A stretch of 64,000 nucleotides of DNA from Synechococcus sp. CS-1325 (GTDB lineage Bacteria > Cyanobacteriota > Cyanobacteriia > PCC-6307 > Cyanobiaceae), in NCBI GenBank assembly GCA_025128135.1, contig JAHLYW010000021.1, forward strand, positions 1 through 64,000, written 5' to 3'. The notes beneath the pieces are model-generated. The model worked only from the letters and a program-made list of their open reading frames with translations. It searched no databases and was not told the origin of the DNA. The position numbers and the translations under genes were made by a program. Shown here one piece after another: positions 39,473 to 48,812 of the stretch. Positions within the stretch are counted from its first letter, which is position 1. Every line of letters starts with the position of its first letter.

Positions 39473-41130
39473 CGCTCCACCGCCGTCTCCACGTTGAAGC
39501 AGAGGCGCTCCGGACCGAGGGTCCTGCCCAGCTCCGAGTGGCGCACCACCCGCAGACTGTCAGGATTCAGCCCGGCCAGCCAGAGGCTCACGCCCTGCTT
39601 CCGTTGCTTGCGCTCCGCCTCGGTGAGCCGCTTCAGGGCGGAATATTCGATGTCGATCACGGCGCTGCAGTCGATCACCACCACCCGGGGCTCGGCCCGC
39701 TCGATCAGCGCCTCCATCTGGGCCCAGACCGCCTGGGCATTGGCGAAGAACAGCCGCCCCTCGGCCCGCAGCAGCAGCAGACCCGGCCAGGTCTGGTCAT
39801 CCGGGTGGGCGGGGTGGTGGCCCAACCTGGGTCTGAACACATCCGTGCCCCGCTTGCGGGCCAGCACGTAGACCCGGGGATTCATTTCCTGCTGCGCCAG
39901 CGCCAGCAACGACACGATCACCGCCACCAGAATTCCGCGCAGGGTTCCCAGCAGGGCTACGCCGGCGCAGGCGATCAGGGCCCAATGGAACTCAGTGACC
40001 CGCACCCTGCGGATAGCGATGAAATCGGCGGGAGCGATCAATTCAGCCGAATACACCACCACCACAGCGGCCAGAACCGCCAGGGGCAGCCGGGCAATCA
40101 AAGGAGCCAGCAGCAGCAGGGTTCCCATCGCCACCGCCGCCGTGACCAGCTCGGCCAGCTGGGAGCGGGCACCCGCCCTGCGGTTCACGGCGGTCTGGGT
40201 GGTGCCACCGCCGGCGGCCATGCCACCCAGCAGCGCCCCACCGATGTTGGCCAGCCCGAGGGCGAACAGTTCCTGGTTCGGGCGCGGCTGGGGTTCCTTG
40301 CTGCTGGCGAAGGCGCGGCCGGCGGCGATGCTTTCGGTGAAGCTCATCAAGGCGATACCGGCGGCGGCCGGCCACATCCGCTGCGCCAGAGCCAGCTGCG
40401 GCAGGGTGAGGCCGGGCAGTCCCGGGGACACCGGGCCGACGGTGGCCACCCCAAGTGCTTCCAGCTTGAACAGGGCCATGGCAGCGAGGGCAACCGCGAT
40501 CGCCGCCAGGGGTGCAGGCAGCCCCGGCGCCAGACGGGGCAGGCTCAGCAACAGCCCGATCGACAGAAGCGACAGGACCACTGTGGGCAGAGAGGTCTGC
40601 GGCAACTGGCCCACGACTGCGCCGATGTCGGCAAAGAAGCCGGCCCTGGTGATGGGAACGCCGAGCAGCTTGGGCAGCTGATCCACCACGATCACCAGGC
40701 CGATCCCCGACTTGAAGCCCACCAGGACTGATTCGGAGATGAAGTTGGCAACGAAGCCGAGCCGCAGCAGCGCAGCCAGCAACAACATGGCTCCCACCAG
40801 GGCCGCGAGCGTTGCACTGGCCACCAGCAACTCCGCCGGCGCCGCCCCCGGGACCACCCTGTTCAGCTCAGCCCCGACCAGGATGGCCAGGGTGGTGGTG
40901 GTGCTGACGCTCAGGGGCCGCGAAGACCCCAGCAGGGCGTACACCAGCATCGGCACCAGGGCTGTGTAAAGCCCCACCTCCACCGGCAGGCCGGCGATCG
41001 TGGCGAACGCCATCGCCTTCGGCAGCACCACCGCCGCTGTCGTGAGCCCGGCCAGCAGATCGCTCCGCCTCCACTCCGGCCGATAACGGCGGATCCAATG
41101 CTCCCAGGGCAGGAATGCCGAGCCACTCAT
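39427..41130 (-). CDS. SulP-family anion transporter with STAS domain
   Basis: A protein of about 567 residues. The transmembrane part opens DLLAGLTTAAVVLPKAMAFA, with LVGFKSGIGLVIVVDQLPKL and SFTESIAAGRAFASS, all typical of SulP. The C-terminal STAS domain has VVIDCSAVIDIEYSALKRL. SulP carriers in cyanobacteria move sulfate or bicarbonate; the sequence does not decide between them. The start is taken at ATG 41130; an in-frame start at 41154 is possible. It lies 44 bases from the ureD stop on the same strand. Confidence 0.92.
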   Translation of the reverse strand: MSGSAFLPWEHWIRRYRPEWRRSDLLAGLTTAAVVLPKAMAFATIAGLPVEVGLYTALVPMLVYALLGSSRPLSVSTTTTLAILVGAELNRVVPGAAPAELLVASATLAALVGAMLLLAALLRLGFVANFISESVLVGFKSGIGLVIVVDQLPKLLGVPITRAGFFADIGAVVGQLPQTSLPTVVLSLLSIGLLLSLPRLAPGLPAPLAAIAVALAAMALFKLEALGVATVGPVSPGLPGLTLPQLALAQRMWPAAAGIALMSFTESIAAGRAFASSKEPQPRPNQELFALGLANIGGALLGGMAAGGGTTQTAVNRRAGARSQLAELVTAAVAMGTLLLLAPLIARLPLAVLAAVVVVYSAELIAPADFIAIRRVRVTEFHWALIACAGVALLGTLRGILVAVIVSLLALAQQEMNPRVYVLARKRGTDVFRPRLGHHPAHPDDQTWPGLLLLRAEGRLFFANAQAVWAQMEALIERAEPRVVVIDCSAVIDIEYSALKRLTEAERKQRKQGVSLWLAGLNPDSLRVVRHSELGRTLGPERLCFNVETAVERYEAGSAPTAMATLP

Positions 41131-41173
41131 CCGACACCTCCAGCCGACAGGCACCCGGCTGAAGCTTGCCTGG

Positions 41174-42082
41174 TCAGAGCGACGGGAGTGTGGCGCCTGA
41201 GGCGGCGATCAGCGGCGCCTCCTGAAACGGCCACACCCGGGGCAACTGCGGCGCGGCCAGGCCGCGCTCCGCCCGGATCCGGGCCCAGATCCGCGTGAAC
41301 CAGAAGCGGGCCGCCTGGCTGGATGGTCCCCGGTAGCGAGCGACGAGACCCTGCTCCAGGCGGCCGCAGGCCATCTCACCGGCGAGGCCGGCGCGATCGG
41401 CGCGGCAGTGCTCGATCAACCGCTCACTCAACGGCATCGGCGCAGCCCACACCAGGCTGCCGAACACCGGCAGGCCATCAAGGCCATGGTCCCCCTCCAG
41501 GCTCTCGCCACCGAGCTCGAGCCGATCCGCCACGCTCCACCGGCCCTCGCGGCGGATCTCCAGCAGAGAGCGCCAGCGGCCGCTGCCAAGCTGCTCGCCG
41601 TCGGCACTGCGACCCAGCCGCACCACCTCGGCCCCCAGCCAGCTGGCCCCGGCCGCCAGCTCCACCCGGACGACCTGTTCAAAGAGCCCGCCGGCAAACA
41701 CAACCAGCTCCTGGGGCAGCCATTCCAGATCAGCCCCTTCCGCCAGGCTGCAGGCCAGTTCCTGGCGGGCCCAGCGGCCCTGGGGCGTCAGCCGGGAGCG
41801 GCCGATCGAACCGTAGATCTTCTGGGCCGCCACGCTGGTGATCAGGGCACGGCTGCCGGCTTCGAGCGCCACCTGAATCGAGAGTTCATCCCCACCCACC
41901 AGGCCGCCGGCTGTGTGCAGCAATGGCAGCTCACAGCGACCATCCGCAGCGGCGAAGGCCTTCTGGAACTTGAGCGGGGCCGTGGTTCCACCCTGGTGGA
42001 TGGTGGCACCGCCGGGCGTGGAACCCCGATGAAAGAGCATCTGGGAGCTACCACGCCAGGAAGCAAGGGGAGCTGGAGTCAT
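41174..42082 (-). CDS. ureD: Urease accessory protein UreD
   Basis: UreD (302 residues) forms the scaffold of the UreD-F-G complex that delivers nickel to urease. Family landmarks are MLFHRGSTPGGATIHQGGTT, LHTAGGLVGGDELSI, ALITSVAAQKIYGS, WLPQELVVFAGG and RIWARIRAERGL near the C-terminus. The start at 42082 leaves about 70 bases to the divergent ureE. It is separated from ureABC by 14.8 kb on the same strand. Confidence 0.93.
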   Translation of the reverse strand: MTPAPLASWRGSSQMLFHRGSTPGGATIHQGGTTAPLKFQKAFAAADGRCELPLLHTAGGLVGGDELSIQVALEAGSRALITSVAAQKIYGSIGRSRLTPQGRWARQELACSLAEGADLEWLPQELVVFAGGLFEQVVRVELAAGASWLGAEVVRLGRSADGEQLGSGRWRSLLEIRREGRWSVADRLELGGESLEGDHGLDGLPVFGSLVWAAPMPLSERLIEHCRADRAGLAGEMACGRLEQGLVARYRGPSSQAARFWFTRIWARIRAERGLAAPQLPRVWPFQEAPLIAASGATLPSL

Positions 42083-42154
42083 CCTGGTGATCGTCGACGC
42101 CGGATCGGTCGATTCCCGTATCGATTGCCACCGTTCCGACCCAGCGGTCTGGCG

Positions 42155-42688
42155 ATGGTGGCGGATCATTCCCTGGTTTCCCTTGCTGCAGATCCGCCCG
42201 TGAGCGCCCAAGCCAGTTCTCCGGTCCTGCTGGAACGGCGGCACGACCAGCCTGCCCCGGGAATCCAGGCCCTGCGGCTGCCGCTCAGCGCCGACCAGCG
42301 CAGCAGCCTGCGGGGCCACCGCCGCAGCGCCTGCGGCAGGGACCTGCTGCTGCAACTTCCCCGTGGCAGCGCCCTGCTGCCAGGGGAGGCCCTCAGCGAC
42401 GCTGCCCAGGTCACCGTGGTGATCGTGGAGGCGGCGGCTGAACCGCTGCTGCTGGTGAGCAGCTCCGATCCCCTGGCCCTGCTGCAGGCCGCTTATCACC
42501 TGGGCAACCGCCATGTGGCCATGGAACTCCGGCCCGGCCAGCTGCGGATCCTGCAGGACCCTGTGCTCGAGATGCTGCTGCGCCAACGGGGCCTGAGCGT
42601 GGAGCCTCTCACCGCTCCGTTCCTGCCGGAGGCGGGAGCGTATGCCGGCGGCGGGGATGGGGGAGGCGGCCATCAGCATGACCACTGA
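42155..42688 (+). CDS. ureE: Urease accessory protein UreE (nickel chaperone)
   Basis: A 177-residue protein with the UreE N-terminal beta domain (LPLSADQRSSLRGHRRSACG, DLLLQLPRGSALLPGE) and the metal-binding domain YHLGNRHVAMEL...LQDPVLEMLLRQRGL. The C-terminal tail, GGGHQHDH, supplies extra nickel-binding histidines. It hands nickel to UreG. ATG at 42155 was chosen; an internal GTG is also possible. Its end overlaps the ureF start by 11 bases. Confidence 0.9.
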   Translation: MVADHSLVSLAADPPVSAQASSPVLLERRHDQPAPGIQALRLPLSADQRSSLRGHRRSACGRDLLLQLPRGSALLPGEALSDAAQVTVVIVEAAAEPLLLVSSSDPLALLQAAYHLGNRHVAMELRPGQLRILQDPVLEMLLRQRGLSVEPLTAPFLPEAGAYAGGGDGGGGHQHDH

Positions 42689-43397
42689 TTCCCGCCCGCA
42701 CCTGTGGCAACTGCTCAGCCCCGCCCTGCCAGTGGGCGCCTTCAGTTATTCGGAGGGGCTGGAGGAGCTGGTTCAAGGCGGAAGGCTGGGAAACGCCGAG
42801 GCCCTGCGGCGCTGGCTGGAAGCGGAGCTGTGGCGAGGGGCGATCACGATCGAAGCGGCAAGCCTGAAGCCACTCCAGTCCGCCCTGACGAGCTGGCGCG
42901 ACGCGGAGGACCGGAACGATCAGCTGGCCGCCGCCGCCGCCGCATCCGACCTGCTCGATCGCGACGGCTGGCTGCGGGTCCTGCGGGAGGCGCCGGAGCT
43001 GCGGGCCCAGCAGTGCCAGATGGGCCACTCCCTGCTCCAGCTGCTTGGCGAGCTGGGCTGGCCGCTGCCCGGCAACGGCCACGCCATCAGACCGGCGCGC
43101 CTGGGCTGGCCAGCCGCCTGGGCCTGGGCGGGCCTCTGCCTGGAGCTGGAGCTGGAGGAGCTGGTCGAGGCCTATCTCTATGGCTGGGTGGCCAACCAGG
43201 TGAGCGCGGCTGTGCGCCTGATCCCGCTCGGTCCCACCCAGGGACAGCGGCTCCAACTGGCGATGGCCAGCCTCCTGGGCGAGCGGGCCATCGCCCTGGT
43301 GAACGCTGATCCGCATCAGCTCTGGAATGGCGGCGTGGGGGCAGGGATGGCCCAGCTCCGCCATGCTGAGCTCTATTCCCGTCTGTTCCGCAGCTAG
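42678..43397 (+). CDS. ureF: Urease accessory protein UreF
   Basis: A 239-residue helical protein that links UreD to the GTPase UreG. LWQLLSPALPVGAFSYSEGL is the diagnostic N-terminus. The C-terminal part has LYGWVANQVSAAVRLIPLG and GQRLQL, also typical. ATG at 42678 lies inside the end of ureE, so coupling is likely. Spacing to ureG is 60 bases. Confidence 0.93.
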   Translation: MTTDSRPHLWQLLSPALPVGAFSYSEGLEELVQGGRLGNAEALRRWLEAELWRGAITIEAASLKPLQSALTSWRDAEDRNDQLAAAAAASDLLDRDGWLRVLREAPELRAQQCQMGHSLLQLLGELGWPLPGNGHAIRPARLGWPAAWAWAGLCLELELEELVEAYLYGWVANQVSAAVRLIPLGPTQGQRLQLAMASLLGERAIALVNADPHQLWNGGVGAGMAQLRHAELYSRLFRS

Positions 43398-43457
43398 CGC
43401 CACACCAGCCACCCCGATCACCGTTTAGAACCCGATCCACCAGGGAGGAATCGTGGG

Positions 43458-44081
43458 ATGAGCAAGTTGCGCCTGGGGGTGGCCGGGCCGGTGGGTTCCG
43501 GCAAAACGGCCCTGGTGGAAGCTCTCTGCCGCCGGCTGCGTGATCGCCTTGAGCTGGCGGTGGTCACCAATGACATCTACACACAGGAAGACGCCCAGTT
43601 CCTCACCCGGGTCGGGGCCCTGGAGCCCGAGCGGATCCGGGGCGTTGAAACGGGTGGCTGTCCCCACACGGCCATCCGCGAAGACTGCTCGATCAACCGG
43701 GCGGCGGTGGAGGAGCTGGAGGAGCGCTTTCCCAACCTGGATCTGGTGATGGTGGAGAGCGGCGGCGATAATCTGGCCGCCAGCTTCAGTCCCGAGCTGG
43801 TCGACCGCTGCATCTACGTGATCGATGTGGCGGCCGGTGACAAGATCCCGCGCAAGGGCGGCCCGGGCATCACCCGCTCCGATCTCTTGGTGATCAACAA
43901 GATCGATCTGGCGCCGATGGTGGGCGCGAGCCTGGAGGTGATGGAGCACGACGCCGGGCGGATGCGGGGCGGCAGGCCCTGGTGCTTCACCAACCTGCGC
44001 AGCGGCGAAGGGGTGGAGCAGGTGGAAGCGTTTGTGTGGCAGCAATTGCCACAGCTGGCCGGTGCCGAACCGGAACACTGA
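43458..44081 (+). CDS. ureG: Urease accessory GTPase UreG
   Basis: A 207-residue SIMIBI-class GTPase that powers nickel insertion. The P-loop is GPVGSGKT at residues 10-17. The metal-binding invariant [17 protein letters not shown] carries the Cys-Pro-His motif. [16 protein letters not shown] and NKIDLAP (guanine specificity) are also present. It is last of ureEFG, followed at 140 bases by urtA, which has its own promoter. Confidence 0.96.
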   Translation: MSKLRLGVAGPVGSGKTALVEALCRRLRDRLELAVVTNDIYTQEDAQFLTRVGALEPERIRGVETGGCPHTAIREDCSINRAAVEELEERFPNLDLVMVESGGDNLAASFSPELVDRCIYVIDVAAGDKIPRKGGPGITRSDLLVINKIDLAPMVGASLEVMEHDAGRMRGGRPWCFTNLRSGEGVEQVEAFVWQQLPQLAGAEPEH

Positions 44082-44133
44082 AGCGATCAGCCAGGGCGAG
44101 CGGAGCGCTCCAAGGACAGCAGATCCTCAAAGT

Positions 44134-44176
44134 GTTCCAATCGCTACAAGGTGTTCATGGCAACAGTCGATACAGT
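44134..44176 (+). promoter_or_regulatory. NtcA-activated-type promoter of urtA
   Basis: GTT-N8-TAC at 44134-44147 is a near match to the NtcA site GTA-N8-TAC. It is followed after exactly 23 bases by TACAGT (44171-44176), fitting the TA-N3-T -10 box. The 22-24 base spacing is that of class II NtcA promoters. It predicts induction of the urea transporter under nitrogen limitation. The left half has T in place of A, so binding should be tested. Confidence 0.65.
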
Positions 44177-44220
44177 CCTGTACCGCCGATGAGCGGACCA
44201 CTCTTCAGGAGATTGACCAG

Positions 44221-45558
44221 ATGAAGCCAAACTCGATGCAGCTGACTCGCCTGCGGCAGGCCTCGCTGCAAAAGGTTTCCCTCAGGATTCTTGGTGGCAG
44301 CCTGGCTCTGGCCACCAGCATCACCCTGGCCTCCTGTGGGGGCGGCGCCGAAAAAGCCGCTGATGGAGGCGGTGGTGAGTTCGACGGTGAAGTGAAGGTG
44401 GGCATCCTTCACTCCCGCTCCGGCACCATGGCCATCTCCGAGAACACGGTGGCCGAAGCCGAGCTGATGGCGATCGAGGAGATCAATGCCGCCGGCGGCG
44501 TCAAGGTCGACGGAAAGAAGCTGAAGATCGTGCCGATCGAAGAAGACGGAGCCTCTGACTGGCCCACCTTCGCCGAGAAGGCCACGAAATTGATTGATCA
44601 GGATCAGGTCGCCGTGGTGTTCGGCGGTTGGACCTCAGCGAGCCGCAAGGCGATGCTGCCGGTGTTCGAAGCCAAGGATCACTTCCTCTTCTATCCGATT
44701 CAGTACGAGGGCCAGGAGTGCTCGAAGAACATCTTCTACAGCGGCGCCACCCCGAATCAGCAGGCTGAGCCCGCCGTGTCCTGGCTCCTCAAGAACAAGG
44801 GCAAAGACTTCTTCCTGGTTGGTTCCGACTACGTGTACCCACGTACAGCCAACACGATCATCAAGGAGCAGCTCAAGGCTGAGGGAGGCAACCTGGTCGG
44901 CGAAGACTATCTCCCCCTCGGCAACACCGAGGTGGCACCGATCATCGCCAAGATCAAGCAGGCTCTTCCCAAGGGCGGCGTGATCGTCAACACTCTGAAC
45001 GGCGACAGCAATGTGGCCTTCTTCAAGCAGATGAAGGCAGCCGGGATCACCCCTGGCAATGGCTACGCGATCATGAGCTTCTCGGTCGCGGAAGAGGAAG
45101 TGGCCGCCATCGGCCCTGAGTACCTCGAAGGCACCTATGCCGCCTGGAACTTCTTCCAGAGCCTCGACACGCCTGCCTCCAAGAAGTTCACCGCTGACTT
45201 CAAGGCCAAGTACGGCGAGAAGCGGGTCACCAATGATCCCGCTGAATCCGCTTACAACATGGTCTACCTCTGGGCCAAGGGTGCTGAAAAGGCCAACAGC
45301 GTCGATGACAACAAGGTTCGGGAAGCCTTGATCGGGGTGACATTCGACGCTCCCCAGGGCCCGATCGAAGTGCAGCCCAACCACCACACCACCGAACTGG
45401 TGATGATCGGTGAGGTTCAGAAAGACGGCATGTTCAAGATCATCGAGAACCAGGGCATCGTCAAACCGCTGGCCTGGAACCAGTTCGTGCCCGAAACCAA
45501 GGGATACACCTGCGATTGGACCCAGGACCGCCCCGACGCAGGCAAGTTCAAGATGTGA
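44221..45558 (+). CDS. urtA: Urea ABC transporter substrate-binding lipoprotein
   Basis: A 445-residue periplasmic binding protein. The lipoprotein signal ends TLASC, with Cys39 as the lipid-modified residue. The mature part, VKVGILHSRSGTMAISE, EAELMAIEEINAAGGVKVDG, GWTSASRKAMLPVFE, FYPIQYEGQECSKNIFY and LVGSDYVYPRTAN, matches UrtA. Upstream AGGAG at about 44206 and the ATG at 44221 set the start. A strong terminator after it (45610-45644) probably makes urtA more abundant than urtBCDE. Confidence 0.96.
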   Translation: MKPNSMQLTRLRQASLQKVSLRILGGSLALATSITLASCGGGAEKAADGGGGEFDGEVKVGILHSRSGTMAISENTVAEAELMAIEEINAAGGVKVDGKKLKIVPIEEDGASDWPTFAEKATKLIDQDQVAVVFGGWTSASRKAMLPVFEAKDHFLFYPIQYEGQECSKNIFYSGATPNQQAEPAVSWLLKNKGKDFFLVGSDYVYPRTANTIIKEQLKAEGGNLVGEDYLPLGNTEVAPIIAKIKQALPKGGVIVNTLNGDSNVAFFKQMKAAGITPGNGYAIMSFSVAEEEVAAIGPEYLEGTYAAWNFFQSLDTPASKKFTADFKAKYGEKRVTNDPAESAYNMVYLWAKGAEKANSVDDNKVREALIGVTFDAPQGPIEVQPNHHTTELVMIGEVQKDGMFKIIENQGIVKPLAWNQFVPETKGYTCDWTQDRPDAGKFKM

Positions 45559-45580
45559 TCGGCCAACCGGCTTGATTGCT

Positions 45581-45644
45581 CAGGGAGCTGCTTTGCTCCC
45601 TGAATTCCAGGCCGCACCTTTTCTACGGGTGCGGCCTCTTTTTT
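45581..45644 (+). terminator. Double hairpin between urtA and urtB
   Basis: The first stem is CAGGGAGC/GCTCCCTG (45581-45602). The second is GGCCGCAC/GTGCGGCC (45610-45636) followed by TCTTTTTT. The second is a textbook intrinsic terminator. Since urtB follows at 45682 in the same direction, it probably acts as a partial terminator or mRNA-end stabiliser giving excess urtA transcript. Confidence 0.85.
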
Positions 45645-45681
45645 CAGACCCATTCCTATCGCAGGTCCCCAACGGGACGCC

Positions 45682-46839
45682 ATGGATCTTCTCTACGAAA
45701 CGCTCTTCAACGGCCTGGCCATCGGCTCCGTGCTGGTGCTCGCCGCCCTCGGTCTTGCCGTTGTCTTCGGCCTGATGGGCGTCATCAACATGGCCCATGG
45801 CGAGTTGATGATGCTGGGGGCCTACACCACCTATGTGGTGCAGAACCTCTGCAAGGAAGGTCCTCTCGAAGCGCTCTTCCCCATCTACATCCTGGTGGCC
45901 ATCCCCCTGGCCTTCCTGGTGAGTGGCCTGGCCGGACTGCTGCTGGAGAAAACCGTGATCCGGCGCCTCTACGGCCGGCCGCTGGAAACCCTGCTGGCCA
46001 CCTGGGGGGTGAGCCTGATCCTGCAGCAATTCGTTCGCTCGGTATCCAGCGCCTTCATGGTGGGCCTGGTGCTGGCCGTGGCGATCGGGCTGCTGCTGCC
46101 ACGCTTCACCCCCAGGCGCTGGTGGGAGCAACGCTGGACGCCGATCATCGGCGTCTCCAGCTGGCTTGTGGCTGGCCTGGTCGGGATTCTGGCCGCATCT
46201 GCCCTGGGGACGAACCGATCCATGGATCAACCCTGGTTCAGCGCCCGCAACCTGGATGTCAGTGCGCCCGATTGGCTGCAAGGGGCAGTTGATGTCGGCG
46301 GGGTCACGATGCCAACGGCCCGTCTGTTCATCATCGCCTTGAGCCTCGTGGCCCTGCTGGCGGTCAACTGGTTCCTTCAGAAAAGCGTCTGGGGGATCAG
46401 GATCCGCGCCGTCACCCAGAACCGGTCAATGAGTGATTGCCTCGGCATTCCAACCCAGACCGTCGATGCCCTCACCTTCCTGGTGGGCTCCGGCCTGGCC
46501 GGTGTGGCCGGCGTGGCTGTGACCCTGCTCGGATCCGTCGGCCCGAATCTGGGCGGCAACTACATCGTCGACTGCTTCATGGTGGTGGTGCTCGGCGGGG
46601 TCGGCAAGCTGCTCGGCACCGTGGTGGCAGCTCTGAGCATCGGGGTGCTCAGCTATGTGATCGGATCGGGCTCGCTGCTGCTCGTCTGGCCGACGATGCC
46701 AGCTGGAATGAATGAAGTGATCACCTTCTTCGCCACCACCTCAATGGCGAAGGTTCTGGTGTTCATCCTGATTGTGGTGTTCCTGCAGTTCAAACCAGCC
46801 GGGCTGTTCCCCCCCAAGGGCCGCATGGTGGAGGCCTGA
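45682..46839 (+). CDS. urtB: Urea ABC transporter permease UrtB
   Basis: A 385-residue permease of the branched-chain amino acid/urea type. It opens LYETLFNGLAIGSVLVLAAL, with GLMGVINMAHGELMMLGAYT (LivH-like signature). The C-terminal part has GNYIVDCFMVVVLGGVGKLL. About eight membrane spans are visible. The stop is three bases before urtC. Confidence 0.95.
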   Translation: MDLLYETLFNGLAIGSVLVLAALGLAVVFGLMGVINMAHGELMMLGAYTTYVVQNLCKEGPLEALFPIYILVAIPLAFLVSGLAGLLLEKTVIRRLYGRPLETLLATWGVSLILQQFVRSVSSAFMVGLVLAVAIGLLLPRFTPRRWWEQRWTPIIGVSSWLVAGLVGILAASALGTNRSMDQPWFSARNLDVSAPDWLQGAVDVGGVTMPTARLFIIALSLVALLAVNWFLQKSVWGIRIRAVTQNRSMSDCLGIPTQTVDALTFLVGSGLAGVAGVAVTLLGSVGPNLGGNYIVDCFMVVVLGGVGKLLGTVVAALSIGVLSYVIGSGSLLLVWPTMPAGMNEVITFFATTSMAKVLVFILIVVFLQFKPAGLFPPKGRMVEA

Positions 46840-46842
46840 ACC

Positions 46843-48018
46843 ATGACCGCTTCCTCCCCATCCACCCTTCGCCGCTGGTTGCCCTGGGTGCTGATCGTGG
46901 CAGCCGGATTGATTCTGCCGGTGCTGCTTCCCCCCTTCCGCCTCAACCTGCTGGGCCGATTCCTTTCCCTTGGCATCGTGGCCCTGGGGATCGATCTGAT
47001 CTGGGGTTTCACCGGCATGCTCAGCCTCGGCCAGGGGATCTTCTTTGCCCTGGGCGGCTATGCCATCGGCATGTTTCTCACCCTCGACAACCTCGAGCCC
47101 GGCAAACTGCCTGAATTCTTCGACCTGTATGGCGTCAAGGAATTGCCCGGCTTCTGGCAGCCCTTCAGCTCTCCGGTCTTCACCTTTTTCGCGATCTGGG
47201 TGATTCCTGCCGTGGTGGCGGGGTTGCTGGGTTTTCTCGTTTTTCGCAACCGGATCAAAGGCGTCTATTTCTCAATCCTCACCCAGGCTGCCCTGCTGGT
47301 CTTCTTCAATTTCTTCAACGGCCAGCAGAAACTGATCAACGGCACCAATGGCCTGAAGACCAGCACCGCCCAGATTTTCGGAGAACTGGTTGGCTCCGAT
47401 CTGATGCAGCGCTACATCTTCATGATCACCGTGGTTCTCACCGTTGCGGCCTGGTTTCTCTGTCGTTGGCTCACCACCGGTCGATTCGGCGATGCCCTGA
47501 TCGCCATTCGCGATGACGAACCGAGGATGCGGTTCACCGGTTACAACCCCACCACCTACAAAACCCTCGTCTTCGCGGTGGCCGGCGGGCTGGCCGGTAT
47601 CAGCGGAGCCCTTTACACCGTCCAGTCCGGCATCATCTCGCCCCAGTTCATGGCTGTGCCCTTTTCAATCGAGATGGTGATCTGGGTGGCCGTGGGTGGC
47701 CGTGGCACCCTGATCGGCGCGGTGCTCGGAGCCGTGGTGATCAACTACGCCAAGAGCCTGGTCAGTGAGCAGCTGCCTGAAACCTGGCTGTTCATCCAGG
47801 GGGGCCTGTTCCTTCTGGTGGTCACGGCCCTGCCCGATGGACTGGTCGGCTGGTGGCGGCTGGGCGGAGTGGCCAAGCTGCAGGCGATGGTCGGCTGGCC
47901 TCCCCGCTCCCCCACTTACCCCGCCCTGGATCTTGATCCGGCCCTGCGCTCAGAAGCGGGCTCGATCGACTCCAGTGCAGAGCTCGAACCCATTCGGCCC
48001 CCGGGAGCACAACCATGA
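46843..48018 (+). CDS. urtC: Urea ABC transporter permease UrtC
   Basis: The second permease (391 residues), LivM-like. Landmarks are LIWGFTGMLSLGQGIFFALG, FNGQQKLINGTNGL and AIRDDEPRMRFTGYNPTTYK. VAVGGRGTLIGAVLGAVVIN is also diagnostic. It pairs with UrtB in the membrane. The stop overlaps the urtD start by four bases (ATGA). Confidence 0.95.
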   Translation: MTASSPSTLRRWLPWVLIVAAGLILPVLLPPFRLNLLGRFLSLGIVALGIDLIWGFTGMLSLGQGIFFALGGYAIGMFLTLDNLEPGKLPEFFDLYGVKELPGFWQPFSSPVFTFFAIWVIPAVVAGLLGFLVFRNRIKGVYFSILTQAALLVFFNFFNGQQKLINGTNGLKTSTAQIFGELVGSDLMQRYIFMITVVLTVAAWFLCRWLTTGRFGDALIAIRDDEPRMRFTGYNPTTYKTLVFAVAGGLAGISGALYTVQSGIISPQFMAVPFSIEMVIWVAVGGRGTLIGAVLGAVVINYAKSLVSEQLPETWLFIQGGLFLLVVTALPDGLVGWWRLGGVAKLQAMVGWPPRSPTYPALDLDPALRSEAGSIDSSAELEPIRPPGAQP

Positions 48019-48812
48019 CCAGTCGACCCGCCCCGAGCGCCGATCAACCGCTGCTCGAGCTCCGCTCGGTGAGCGTCAGCTTTGACGGCTTCTGGGCGCT
48101 CAAGGATCTCAACTTGTGCCTTTCCGCCGGCGAGTTGCGGGCGGTGATCGGACCGAACGGCGCCGGCAAGACCACCTTCCTCGATGTGATCACCGGCAAG
48201 GTGAAGCCCACCAAAGGCGACGTGATGTTCCGCGGTCGATCCCTGGTCGGCACCGCCGAGCACCGAATCGCCCGGCTGGGCATCGGCCGCAAGTTCCAGA
48301 CCCCCAGGGTGTATCAGAACCTCACACCCCGTCGCAACCTTGAGCTGGCGGTGAGCGGCAATCCCTCGCCGCTCAACCTGCTGTTCGGTGGGCTCGATGC
48401 GAACGCCCGTGACCGGGTGCAGCATCTGCTCGGAGTGGTGGGGCTTGAGCCCTACGCCAATCAACAGGCCGGGGGACTGTCCCACGGCCAGAAACAATGG
48501 CTGGAAATCGCCATGCTGGTGGCCCAGGATCCAGACCTGCTGCTGGTGGATGAACCGGTGGCCGGCCTCACCGATGAAGAAACCGGCCGCACCGCCGATC
48601 TGCTCAAACAGCTCTCCGGTGATCACACCGTGCTGGTGATCGAGCACGACATGGACTTCATCCGCGAGCTCGATTCCCAGGTCACGGTGCTGCATGAGGG
48701 CCACGTGCTGTGTGAAGGACCGATGGATGAGGTGCAGAGCGATCCAAGGGTGATCGAGGTGTATCTCGGTGTCGAAACCGACGATCTCGAAAGCGTGGAG
48801 GACATCGAATGA
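48015..48812 (+). CDS. urtD: Urea ABC transporter ATPase UrtD
   Basis: A 265-residue LivG-like ATPase. Walker A is GPNGAGKTTFLDVITGK, the signature is LSHGQKQWLEIAMLV, and Walker B is LLLVDEPVAGLT. HTVLVIEHDMDFI contains the switch His. The C-terminal IEVYLGVE is usual for the family. It overlaps both neighbours by four bases, consistent with one polycistronic message. Confidence 0.96.
   Translation: MTSRPAPSADQPLLELRSVSVSFDGFWALKDLNLCLSAGELRAVIGPNGAGKTTFLDVITGKVKPTKGDVMFRGRSLVGTAEHRIARLGIGRKFQTPRVYQNLTPRRNLELAVSGNPSPLNLLFGGLDANARDRVQHLLGVVGLEPYANQQAGGLSHGQKQWLEIAMLVAQDPDLLLVDEPVAGLTDEETGRTADLLKQLSGDHTVLVIEHDMDFIRELDSQVTVLHEGHVLCEGPMDEVQSDPRVIEVYLGVETDDLESVEDIE

Noticed and set aside
42118..42131. 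GTA-N8-CAC between ureD and ureE as an NtcA site
   Set aside because: One half-site base is wrong. It is only 24 bases from the ureE start, and no good -10 box lies at 22-24 bases in either direction.
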